A DNA stretch of 7,439 nucleotides from contig JANODG010000049.1 in NCBI GenBank assembly GCA_031412575.1, forward strand, positions 1 to 7,439. The letters are read 5' to 3'. This stretch comes from JAMLIO01 sp031412575 (GTDB lineage: Bacteria > Bdellovibrionota > Bdellovibrionia > Bdellovibrionales > UBA1609). The notes under the pieces were generated by a model. The model ran no database searches. It saw nothing but the letters and a program-made list of their open reading frames with translations, and had not been told where the DNA came from. The translations under genes were made by a program, and so were the position numbers. Shown piece by piece: positions 1 to 6,413 of this stretch (positions within the stretch are counted from its first letter, which is position 1; every line of letters starts with the position of its first letter).

Positions 1-454
1 GTTTCGGGCTTGTATTAACTGCTGACTTAGCCGACGACGAAATCTTTTGATTCAATAGTTTTGCAGTAATTTTTTCTAATTCATTATTTAAACCTTGAAT
101 ACGCCACCATGATTTACCAGCTTTGTCGGTAATTTCAGGGTGATTCTTAAAGAAAGCGGCTTTGTCACTGCTCCACTCTTTAACATTTTCAAATTCTTCC
201 ATATCAATGAAATGCTGAAAAAATTCTTTTTTATAAGTTTCTGGGTCTGACTTCCAAATGATATCAGGAACATTATTATAATACCCCATATCAAATGTGT
301 GGTTTTTTAAAAACTCAGCGCCTCTGTGTTCTTCAGCCAAAAGTTGAGCCGAAAGACTTCCTACTATTTCATGTCCTCGCTTGCCCCAAGCAAATGCATT
401 TATTGAAAACAAACAGACTAAAATGACAACAGCAACACTTTTTAATTTTTTCAT
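1..454 (-). CDS. Secreted S1/P1-nuclease-like zinc enzyme, N-terminal 151 residues (cut by left edge)
   Basis: Reading from an ATG at 454 down to base 1 gives an open frame of 151 codons with no stop, so the C-terminus lies outside the window. Residues 1-22 form a Sec signal peptide (KK, then a hydrophobic core) ending in AFA. The predicted mature protein starts W-G-K-R-G-H. S1/P1 nucleases and Bacillus-type phospholipase C begin with Trp1, whose amino group and carbonyl bind zinc, and P1 nuclease has His6; both are matched (W23, H28). D64 in NVPDIIW and H81 in QHFIDMEE fall where P1 has its ligands Asp45 (WAD) and His60 (LHFIDAED). The later ligands (P1 His116 to Asp153) would lie off the edge. 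The family hydrolyses single-stranded nucleic acid or phospholipid outside the cytoplasm; which substrate applies cannot be decided here. There is no clear Shine-Dalgarno sequence before the ATG. The M48 gene ends 89 bp upstream on the same strand. Family assignment is fairly sure, activity is inferred. Confidence 0.8.
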   Translation of the reverse strand, partial: MKKLKSVAVVILVCLFSINAFAWGKRGHEIVGSLSAQLLAEEHRGAEFLKNHTFDMGYYNNVPDIIWKSDPETYKKEFFQHFIDMEEFENVKEWSSDKAAFFKNHPEITDKAGKSWWRIQGLNNELEKITAKLLNQKISSSAKSAVNTSPK

Positions 455-543
455 ATTGAACAGATAACAAATCTATCGATAAAACTAAACTAGTTATTTA
501 TGTCATCAAACAAATTATTTTGTATTTAGGATTGAAATGAATG

Positions 544-2451
544 CTAAGTAATAGATAGAGCAATCACTGGTGGCGATGGTATCCCCAGAGCCATACTAAA
601 AACTCGAAAAGCTTCAATTTCTTTTAAAGTTAAAATTTGATCCTGTTTTAAAGCCACTAATACTGCACTGCAGATATGCTGTTTCAATTCCACGGATGAA
701 TTTTTTAAACCGTGGAATAAAAACACTAGATCATCAAATTTTACGTCTTCTAGTTTTAAACCTGCTTGTTTTATGTCTTTGCCATAAAATGTTTTTAATG
801 AAGCCACAAATATTTCAAAATGCTTATCTTTTGACTGGCTTAACTTAACGAACACCGAAAGAATTTGTCGAACGGCTAAAAAGTTAATCTTATACTTAAC
901 AACTTTAACTTCGATGGCCACAAAAAGCGAAGCCAAAAGGATAAGTTCAAATTCGCTTAAATTTGAATCTGCATCACTGATTAGTTTAATGCTCTTAATG
1001 AAGAGTTTTTTGTCGTCTTCATTCAATTTTTTCATTTGTGGAATAACAATAGAAAATACGGACGCACTTAGCTCCAGTTTTTGATGAGAATCTATATCGA
1101 TTTTCGGAACTTTAGCGGAATCAAATTTATCTCCATAAAGATTTTGAAGAATTGAAATTTGATTTTTTTTTACCGATTCTTCTTTAGAAATCAACAATCC
1201 CCAAACGCTATATTTAAATTCAATATCCGAATGGAGTGGTTTAGAAATATTTAAATTATCTAAATTTATTAAGCCCTCTTTGGCTAAGATATTTGCCATC
1301 ACCGGCTGTTGAACTAATATACCCTCAAGGATATTTGTTTGATCTATTACGAACTGTCCTTTTTTATTTCTCTTATCTATTCTTTGATTTAGCTCTTCAC
1401 TAGTTCGAGATCGTTCTAAATTATAGGACGGGTCTAAATATTTTGGATCTAAAAGTTCTATTCTAGAATTGATAGGTGGGTGTGAAGCCATAAGGCCCGA
1501 AAAGAATCCACTACTTAAGGGGTTTGCAATACACATATGAGCGATATTTAAAGAGTCTGCCTTATAAATTTCACTTCTAAAAATATCTCGGATTTTAGCT
1601 AATGCTCCAGCAAGACCCGATGGGTTTCTGGTGAACTGCACTCCCAAACTGTCTGCCAAATATTCCCTCTTTCTAGAGAACAAACTTTGTAAGACACGAC
1701 CAAGAAAAGCCCCAACCGCGCCAATCAACATAAAAAACAATCCGATAACAATCAAATAAACCGAGCTATTATCTTTAGAAGATCGTCCTCTTGAACGACC
1801 TGCAAATTCCATCATTTTTAAACCCAGAGTTACCAGAAAAGTTAGCGCCACTATACAGCTAAGTAAAACCGAATTCACTTTCACATCTGCACTTACTATA
1901 TGTCCAACTTCATGAGCGATCACAGCTTGCAGCTCATCCCTGGTCAACTCATCTAAAGCACCTTGAGTCGTTACAATATGTGCTGTTGCTAAATTATGGC
2001 CAGACGTGAATGCATTTATTGTGGATTCATTTTCTAAAACAAATACAGGTACAACGGGGATTCCAGCGGCTATACACATCTCTTCGACTATGTTTAAAAG
2101 CTTTTGCTCTTTAGAAGTTAACTTAGTCCCTCGATCATTGAGTGCGATTCCGCCAAGCTGGAACACAATAGACATAGGATCGGATCTGTATTTCATCAAT
2201 TGTTTTATGTAAGCAAGTACAAAACATAGAATAAAAAAACCAACTAAACATATTTGCGTGTCAAAAGCCGGCTGAGGCAAAATCCAGAAATCGCCTGAAA
2301 TAGGATCTTCACTTCCGTGCATTAATTGAAGACCGTAATAAACGCAAAGATTAAACGCGAATACTAAAGCTAAAAGCATGAGCCCAAAAACAATCAGCAC
2401 ATTGTTAGATTTCTTTCGAGCTAGCTTCTGAAATTCAAAAAAGTTCTTCAC
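544..2451 (-). CDS. HtpX-like M48 membrane zinc metallopeptidase with long C-terminal helical (TerB-like) extension
   Basis: This 635-residue protein carries the M48 signature HEVGH (H180, E181, H184), with the third zinc ligand E263 in KREYLAD, followed by the family motif HPP at 324-326. Hydrophobic segments near 17-40, 64-84, 194-213 and 231-256 place it in the inner membrane, with the catalytic site between membrane pairs as in HtpX. HtpX itself is about 290 residues, so roughly 300 residues are extra. That tail is mostly predicted helix. It contains two stretches reminiscent of TerB-like modules, near 476-510 (ISDADSNLSEFELILLASL) and 587-629 (LKQDQILTLKEIEAF, ending in GIPSPP). The start is a GTG; the frame is closed by a stop about 45 bases upstream, and an AAGGT ribosome-binding site sits 9 bases before the GTG. 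lemA lies 98 bp upstream on the same strand, a pairing often seen for M48 proteases. The likely role is turnover of damaged or regulated membrane proteins; substrate unknown. Confidence 0.9.
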   Translation of the reverse strand: MKNFFEFQKLARKKSNNVLIVFGLMLLALVFAFNLCVYYGLQLMHGSEDPISGDFWILPQPAFDTQICLVGFFILCFVLAYIKQLMKYRSDPMSIVFQLGGIALNDRGTKLTSKEQKLLNIVEEMCIAAGIPVVPVFVLENESTINAFTSGHNLATAHIVTTQGALDELTRDELQAVIAHEVGHIVSADVKVNSVLLSCIVALTFLVTLGLKMMEFAGRSRGRSSKDNSSVYLIVIGLFFMLIGAVGAFLGRVLQSLFSRKREYLADSLGVQFTRNPSGLAGALAKIRDIFRSEIYKADSLNIAHMCIANPLSSGFFSGLMASHPPINSRIELLDPKYLDPSYNLERSRTSEELNQRIDKRNKKGQFVIDQTNILEGILVQQPVMANILAKEGLINLDNLNISKPLHSDIEFKYSVWGLLISKEESVKKNQISILQNLYGDKFDSAKVPKIDIDSHQKLELSASVFSIVIPQMKKLNEDDKKLFIKSIKLISDADSNLSEFELILLASLFVAIEVKVVKYKINFLAVRQILSVFVKLSQSKDKHFEIFVASLKTFYGKDIKQAGLKLEDVKFDDLVFLFHGLKNSSVELKQHICSAVLVALKQDQILTLKEIEAFRVFSMALGIPSPPVIALSIT

Positions 2452-2455
2452 TAAA

Positions 2456-2481
2456 TTTTTACCTTGAATTTTTACCTTGAA
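2456..2481. repeat. Two perfect tandem copies of a 13-bp unit covering the M48 gene ribosome-binding site
   Basis: The plus-strand unit TTTTTACCTTGAA occurs at 2456-2468 and again at 2469-2481, followed by a partial TTTT. On the coding (minus) strand each copy supplies a CAAGGTAAAAA, so the Shine-Dalgarno sequence is doubled. Only the copy nearer the GTG is at normal spacing. The rest of the 98-bp gap to lemA holds only a weak 5-bp hairpin (TCGAA-ATTA-TTCGA, 2517-2530), too weak to call a terminator. Confidence 0.85.
2461..2465 (-). promoter_or_regulatory. Ribosome-binding site of the M48 gene, fixing its GTG start
   Basis: On the minus strand AAGGT lies 9 bases before the GTG at 2451. No ATG is usable nearby: the first internal in-frame ATG is at residue 25, inside the first membrane segment. 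This site therefore decides the start. An identical AAGGT lies 13 bases further upstream because of a tandem repeat. Confidence 0.6.
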
Positions 2482-2549
2482 TTTTCGCGTACTGTTTTAT
2501 TTATCTAATTTTACGATCGAAATTATTCGAAGACTAAGATTGATTTTTG

Positions 2550-3137
2550 TTAAAATGCAATTTTCAAAGGTTTCTTTACTTCTTCGGATTCAACTTTTAA
2601 AAATTCAAATGCTTTAAACGAAAAAAAGCCTGAAAAAATATTATTCGGAAACACTTCAAGGCTAGTGTTGTAATTCATAACGGAATCATTATAAGCCTGT
2701 CTTGCGAATGACACTTTGTTTTCTGTGGACGTTAATTCTTCCATTAAAGACGTCATGTTTTGATTAGCTTTAAGATCCGGGTAACTTTCAACCAACAGCA
2801 TCATTCGTCCCATTTGTGTATTCAGCTGATTTTCTGCCAATTGAAGTTCTTTAACCGCATCTGTATTGGTTGGATTTCCCGCAACTTTTTGTTGGGCTCC
2901 ATAGGCCATATTCCGAGCTTGAATGACAGCTTCTAAAGTTTCTCGCTCGTGGGACATCGCTTTTTTGACCATTTCGACTAAATTTGGAATCAACTCGTAG
3001 CGGCGAGTCAACTGCACATCAATTTGAGCTAAAGCGTTTTTCACATAATTTCTTAGATGAATAAGCTTGTTATAAATACTTACACCATAATAAATTATCA
3101 CAACACCAATTGCCAATACTATTAATCCAAACGCCAT
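2550..3137 (-). CDS. lemA: LemA family membrane-anchored protein
   Basis: A 195-residue protein with the full LemA layout. One N-terminal membrane helix (about 3-19) is followed by the family block YNKLIHLRN (22-30) and IDVQLTRRYELIPNLVE (39-55). Then come a long helical region with ARNMAYG (74-80), ESYPDLKANQN (117-127), ARQAYNDSVMNYN (145-157) and the C-terminal FPNNIFSGFF (163-172). Length is typical. The body forms a helical bundle outside the membrane; molecular function in the family is poorly defined, but lemA is often found beside M48 proteases, as here. The ATG at 3137 is preceded on the minus strand by AGGGG at 8-base spacing, so the start is secure. It is the first gene of the minus-strand group and is divergent from gspE. 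The charged tail after residue 180 (KVESEEVKKPLK) is unremarkable. Confidence 0.95.
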   Translation of the reverse strand: MAFGLIVLAIGVVIIYYGVSIYNKLIHLRNYVKNALAQIDVQLTRRYELIPNLVEMVKKAMSHERETLEAVIQARNMAYGAQQKVAGNPTNTDAVKELQLAENQLNTQMGRMMLLVESYPDLKANQNMTSLMEELTSTENKVSFARQAYNDSVMNYNTSLEVFPNNIFSGFFSFKAFEFLKVESEEVKKPLKIAF

Positions 3138-3145
3138 ACTCTAAT

Positions 3146-3150
3146 CCCCT
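3146..3150 (-). promoter_or_regulatory. Ribosome-binding site of lemA
   Basis: AGGGG on the minus strand, 8 bases from the lemA ATG at 3137. It supports that start. Confidence 0.6.
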
Positions 3151-3170
3151 ACTTCTTTAGCTTTAAATTT

Positions 3171-3200
3171 ATTGTGACAATGATTTGCAATATTTGACAA
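3171..3200 (-). promoter_or_regulatory. Candidate sigma-70-type promoter of lemA overlapping an 11-bp palindrome
   Basis: On the minus strand TTGTCA (3200-3195, five of six bases to the -35 consensus) is followed after 18 bases by CACAAT (3176-3171, four of six to the -10). Transcription would begin about 25-30 bases before the lemA ATG. The -10 lies inside a perfect dyad ATTGT-G-ACAAT (3171-3181), a position where a repressor could act. Both calls come from consensus matching by eye in AT-rich DNA, so chance matches are possible. Confidence 0.35.
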
Positions 3201-3288
3201 CTAAAATGGTATTTAGGTCTGTTGATACTTACCCAATATTTCTTTATCCATGGTTCCTAAATGAGACCTCTTTAGCGCCTTAAATTTC

Positions 3289-3321
3289 CTAGACTTACAA
3301 TCCTAACTACAGACTAGACTT
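3289..3321 (+). repeat. 8-bp direct repeat CTAGACTT upstream of gspE
   Basis: CTAGACTT occurs at 3289-3296 and 3314-3321, 25 bp apart, on the gspE side of the divergent intergenic region. The second copy overlaps the candidate -35 and the first abuts the upstream TACAAT. It could be a regulator site, but eight bases twice within 213 bp is modest evidence. Confidence 0.4.
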
Positions 3322-3344
3322 GAACCATTACAAACGTTTACAAT
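3315..3344 (+). promoter_or_regulatory. Candidate gspE promoter positioned for a leaderless transcript
   Basis: TACAAT at 3339-3344 is a five-of-six match to the -10 consensus. A four-of-six -35, TAGACT, lies 18 bases upstream (3315-3320). Six bases separate the -10 from the gspE ATG at 3351, so the expected first transcribed base is the A of the ATG or very near it. No Shine-Dalgarno sequence precedes the ATG, which fits a leaderless message. An overlapping alternative, TTGAAC (3320-3325) with TATAAA (3344-3349), would start transcription inside the gene. A second TACAAT at 3296-3301 could give a leader of about 43 bases. Confidence 0.4.
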
Positions 3345-3350
3345 ATAAAA

Positions 3351-5042
3351 ATGGCCATCAAACATTCGATAGACAGTTTAATTTTAAAAAGCACTTCTTT
3401 AAATAAAGCCGAACTGCAATCTTTATTTCAAACTCGAATTTCTGGCGGAGCCACCATTCAAGTTATTCTTGAGAACTCTAAACTGAAAGCCCCAGATCAG
3501 TTGGTTAAACATTTATGTGAAATTTTAGGTATGGAATTCATGAGCGATATTCCCATAAATGACATCGCCCCAGACTTGGTCCGGGAAATTCCAATCAATT
3601 ACGCTAAAACCCAAGAAGTTTTACCTTTTAAAGATGAGCGCACGCACCTAAAAGTTCTGGTTTCAAACCCGTTAAATTACCGCGCATTAGATGATTTAAA
3701 AGTTATTTTTGGAAAGCCTGTGCATGCGATTGTTTCTACAACACAAAATTTAAAAGATGCCATCAACCGCGTTTACGAAAAAAGCACATCAAATTTTAAA
3801 GGCTTAGAAGAGATCGGCGAAGAAGAGTACGATTTAGATGACCCTGTTATAGATTTACTAGATGCGGATGAAGGTGATGCGCCGGTCATTAAACTGGTGA
3901 ACTCATTACTTTTTCGTGCGGTGAAAGAAAAAGCCTCTGATATTCACATCGAACCTTATGAAAAAGACATGGTTGTTCGATTTCGAATTGACGGTATTTT
4001 ATTTGATATTTTTAAGCCACCTAAAAAATTACAAAATGCGATCACATCTAGAATTAAAGTCATGGGCAATTTAAATATCGCAGAAAAACGTTTGCCCCAA
4101 GATGGACGAATTCCTTTAAAGCTTGCAGGTAAAGACATCGATGTGCGTTTAAGTACTTTGCCTACCGCTTTTGGAGAACGCATAGTGATGCGTCTTCAAG
4201 ATAGATCCAATGTGATTTTAGATTTAGCTCAATTGGGATTTTCCAAAGAATCGCTGGTAAAAATCGATCATGTCTTAACTAAAACCTACGGCATCATGTT
4301 AGTTACTGGTCCCACAGGTTCTGGTAAATCCACAACTTTATATTCGTGTTTACAAAAAATAAATTCCGTCGATAGAAATATTCTAACGGTCGAAGAACCG
4401 GTTGAACAGCGTATTCACGGCATTGGACAGATTCAAGTCAATCACAAGATTGGACTTACTTTTGCGGCCGGCTTACGTTCTATTTTACGTCAAGATCCTA
4501 ACGTAGTTATGGTTGGGGAAATTCGTGACCTTGAAACCGCAGAGATTTCTATTAATGCGTCCTTAACCGGTCACATTGTGTTATCGACAATTCACACGAA
4601 TGATTCGTCGGGTGTTTTCCCACGTTTGATTGACATGGGATGTGAACCATTCTTGATCGCTACATCCTTGTTAGGCGTTATTGCTCAAAGACTTGTGCGA
4701 GTCCTTTGTCCTATGTGCAAACAGCCATACACACCTACAACCACTGAACTGCAAACTTTGGGACTTTCACCAAGAGATGTGACTAACGCAAAATTTTGCA
4801 AACCCGTTGGTTGTAACGAATGTAATCAAAAAGGGTATTTAGGTCGAACACTGATTGAAGAGTTTTTAGATGTGACCGATGAGATTCGAGCTTTAATTAT
4901 GAAACGTGAAGATGGCGGAACACTTCGAAAGATGGCCATTAAGCAAGGCATGCAAACCTTTCGTGAGCATGGAATTAAAAAAGCGATGCAAGGGATTTCA
5001 TCCATTCAAGAGATTTTATCTAACACTCAAGTGGATTCGTAA
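3351..5042 (+). CDS. gspE: Type II secretion ATPase GspE
   Basis: A 563-residue cytoplasmic ATPase that powers pseudopilus assembly. The N-terminal domain (about 20-150) resembles the T2SSE/MshEN regulatory domain that contacts the membrane platform. The ATPase domain (about 170-557) shows Walker A GPTGSGKST (320-328), an Asp-box-like TVEEPVE (346-352), Walker B VVMVGEIRD with catalytic E390, and a His box STIHTND (412-418). The four-cysteine zinc module is C453/C456 (CPMC) and C488/C491 (CNEC). Length fits GspE and the related PilB; the gspF, gspG and gspH neighbours argue for T2SS. The Asp box has E where GspE proteins usually have D (EDP). The ATG at 3351 is the only practical start: a stop lies nine codons upstream without another start between, and no Shine-Dalgarno is visible. 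It appears to head the cluster, since gspC and gspD are absent upstream. Confidence 0.95.
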   Translation: MAIKHSIDSLILKSTSLNKAELQSLFQTRISGGATIQVILENSKLKAPDQLVKHLCEILGMEFMSDIPINDIAPDLVREIPINYAKTQEVLPFKDERTHLKVLVSNPLNYRALDDLKVIFGKPVHAIVSTTQNLKDAINRVYEKSTSNFKGLEEIGEEEYDLDDPVIDLLDADEGDAPVIKLVNSLLFRAVKEKASDIHIEPYEKDMVVRFRIDGILFDIFKPPKKLQNAITSRIKVMGNLNIAEKRLPQDGRIPLKLAGKDIDVRLSTLPTAFGERIVMRLQDRSNVILDLAQLGFSKESLVKIDHVLTKTYGIMLVTGPTGSGKSTTLYSCLQKINSVDRNILTVEEPVEQRIHGIGQIQVNHKIGLTFAAGLRSILRQDPNVVMVGEIRDLETAEISINASLTGHIVLSTIHTNDSSGVFPRLIDMGCEPFLIATSLLGVIAQRLVRVLCPMCKQPYTPTTTELQTLGLSPRDVTNAKFCKPVGCNECNQKGYLGRTLIEEFLDVTDEIRALIMKREDGGTLRKMAIKQGMQTFREHGIKKAMQGISSIQEILSNTQVDS

Positions 5043-5045
5043 ACG

Positions 5046-6263
5046 ATGTCTATTTATGAGTACAAAGGTTTTACTAAACAAGGAAAATCTGTCAAAGGCG
5101 TCGTGGAATCTGACAGCCAACGAAATGCCCGTCTAAAATTAAAAAGAGAAGGTATTTTTGTCAGTGAAATGAAAGACAAGGCTAAAGCTAAAGCCGCCTC
5201 TGGAAAAAAAGCTGGGGCCAACAACTCTAAAGTGAGTGTTCAGGATTTATCCCAAGTGACCCGTCAATTAGCTACACTTGTTAAAGCTAACATTCCTCTG
5301 GTTGAATCTTTAGGAGCTGTATCTGAACAGTCAGAAAACTTAGTTTTAAAAGAAGCTTTTTCTGATCTACGAAACGCGGTCAATGAAGGAAGCACACTAA
5401 ACAAAGCTTTACATAAATACCCTAGAGTTTTCACAAATATTTACATCACGATGGTGGAAGCAGGTGAAGTTTCAGGAACTTTAGATATTATTCTTATTCG
5501 CTTAGCGGAATTTTTAGAAGCTCAACATGAACTTTCAAGTCGTGTGCGTTCGGCAATGATTTACCCTGCCGTGATGATCACTTTTACGTTTTTAATTTTA
5601 ATCGCACTATTTGTTTTTTTAGTTCCAACGATGCGAGATATTTTTGAAGGTGAAGGCCAAGAGCTTCCCAAACTATCACAAGCCGTTTTTGGCATGAGTG
5701 ACTTTATCACGACATATTACATTCCCTTAATTATCGGAATTGTGCTTTTAGTCTTTATGTTTTTGTCATGGAAACGAAGTCCGCAGGGAAGTTTACAGTG
5801 GGATGGAATGGTTTTAAATTTTCCAATAGTGGGTCGCCTTGCCCGTTTAATAGCGGTCAGTCGCTTCACACGAACTTTATCCACTTTACTTGCTGGTGGC
5901 GTGCAAATTATTGATGCCCTAAAAATTGTCCAAAATGTAGTGAATAACCAAGTTCTTGCGATTGCTATTGGCAATGCCGCCAATAACATCAGAGAAGGTG
6001 AATCCATTGCTGGACCTTTAAAAAAATCTGGTCAATTTCCACCCATTGTCATCCACATGATTCACGTCGGAGAAAAAACTGGGGACCTAGAAACTATGCT
6101 CACTCAAGTGAGTGAGGCGTATGACTTTCAAGTTAAAAATGACATTGATGGCTTAACTTCCCTGCTTGAGCCTATCCTACTAGTTATGATGGGAGGCGTT
6201 ATCGCGATCATTATTTTTGCGATCTTAATGCCGATGTTCGAGATGCAAAATTTTGCCGGCTAA
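5046..6263 (+). CDS. gspF: Type II secretion inner-membrane platform protein GspF
   Basis: A 405-residue polytopic protein of the usual GspF length. It starts MSIYEYKGFTKQGKSVKG, the family N-terminus, and has two homologous T2SF domains (about 68-192 and 270-395). The internal duplication is visible as EAGEVSGTLD (138-147) and VGEKTGDLETML (341-352). Three membrane segments lie near 173-194, 225-241 and 376-398, the last preceded by the conserved LEP at 374-376. A Lys/Ala-rich linker (44-57) joins the N-terminal stretch to the first domain. GspF sits in the inner membrane and couples the GspE ATPase to pseudopilin assembly. Its ATG lies 3 bp after the gspE stop with only a weak Shine-Dalgarno sequence, so translation is probably coupled to gspE. 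Confidence 0.95.
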   Translation: MSIYEYKGFTKQGKSVKGVVESDSQRNARLKLKREGIFVSEMKDKAKAKAASGKKAGANNSKVSVQDLSQVTRQLATLVKANIPLVESLGAVSEQSENLVLKEAFSDLRNAVNEGSTLNKALHKYPRVFTNIYITMVEAGEVSGTLDIILIRLAEFLEAQHELSSRVRSAMIYPAVMITFTFLILIALFVFLVPTMRDIFEGEGQELPKLSQAVFGMSDFITTYYIPLIIGIVLLVFMFLSWKRSPQGSLQWDGMVLNFPIVGRLARLIAVSRFTRTLSTLLAGGVQIIDALKIVQNVVNNQVLAIAIGNAANNIREGESIAGPLKKSGQFPPIVIHMIHVGEKTGDLETMLTQVSEAYDFQVKNDIDGLTSLLEPILLVMMGGVIAIIIFAILMPMFEMQNFAG

Positions 6264-6413
6264 ACTTAAAGACATTATCCAATAAGCTGAGTTTTTGTTT
6301 GAAGTTGGTCCCAAATTGGTTCCGATAATTCTCGAACTTGTGAATTGCGTCGATAAACAATTCCATGTAAATTAAAAGCTCTTAGAATTTCAATATCACA
6401 TAGGAGCACTACT
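6264..6413 (+). other. 150-bp spacer before gspG, possible leader or internal promoter
   Basis: This is the only sizeable gap in the secretion cluster. A weak promoter-like pair is TTGAAG (6299-6304) and GATAAT (6324-6329) with a long 19-base spacer, and a CCAA-A-TTGG dyad (6312-6320) sits between them. GAATTG/CAATTC arms (6342-6347 and 6358-6363) can form a 6-bp stem with a 10-base loop. No GC-rich hairpin with a T-run is seen, so no terminator is called after gspF. A separate promoter would make sense for the major pseudopilin, but the evidence is thin. Confidence 0.3.
6402..6406 (+). promoter_or_regulatory. Strong ribosome-binding site deciding the TTG start of gspG
   Basis: AGGAG sits 7 bases before a TTG at 6414. 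No ATG or GTG in frame lies nearby upstream, and the next in-frame ATG is inside the membrane helix after the cleavage site. This is the best Shine-Dalgarno sequence in the secretion cluster, in keeping with the high demand for the major pseudopilin. Confidence 0.75.

Noticed and set aside
88..294. 68-codon minus-strand frame
   Set aside because: It lies in another frame inside the S1/P1-like gene, whose frame carries a signal peptide and zinc-ligand motifs.
455..543. Possible promoter before the S1/P1-like gene
   Set aside because: TTGTTT/TTGATG-like boxes exist on the minus strand, but none is paired with a good -10 at proper spacing.
2517..2530. Hairpin TCGAA-ATTA-TTCGA between lemA and the M48 gene
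   Set aside because: The stem is only 5 bp with low GC and there is no adjacent T-run, so it is not a credible terminator.
3213..3251. 12-codon minus-strand frame (MDKEILGKYQQT) upstream of lemA with AGGA close to its ATG
   Set aside because: It could be a leader peptide, but it lies upstream of the candidate lemA promoter and the spacing after AGGA is only about 4 bases. Frames this short arise easily by chance.
3956..4183. Minus-strand frame inside gspE, and similar frames at 2006-2212, 4906-5136 and 5717-6007
   Set aside because: All are shadows of well-supported genes (GspE, M48 peptidase, GspF) and show no motif or start signal of their own.
3351..5042. Reading the ATPase as type IV pilus PilB rather than GspE
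   Set aside because: The motifs fit both, but the adjacent GspG with its calcium-loop signature and the GspH-like gene point to type II secretion.
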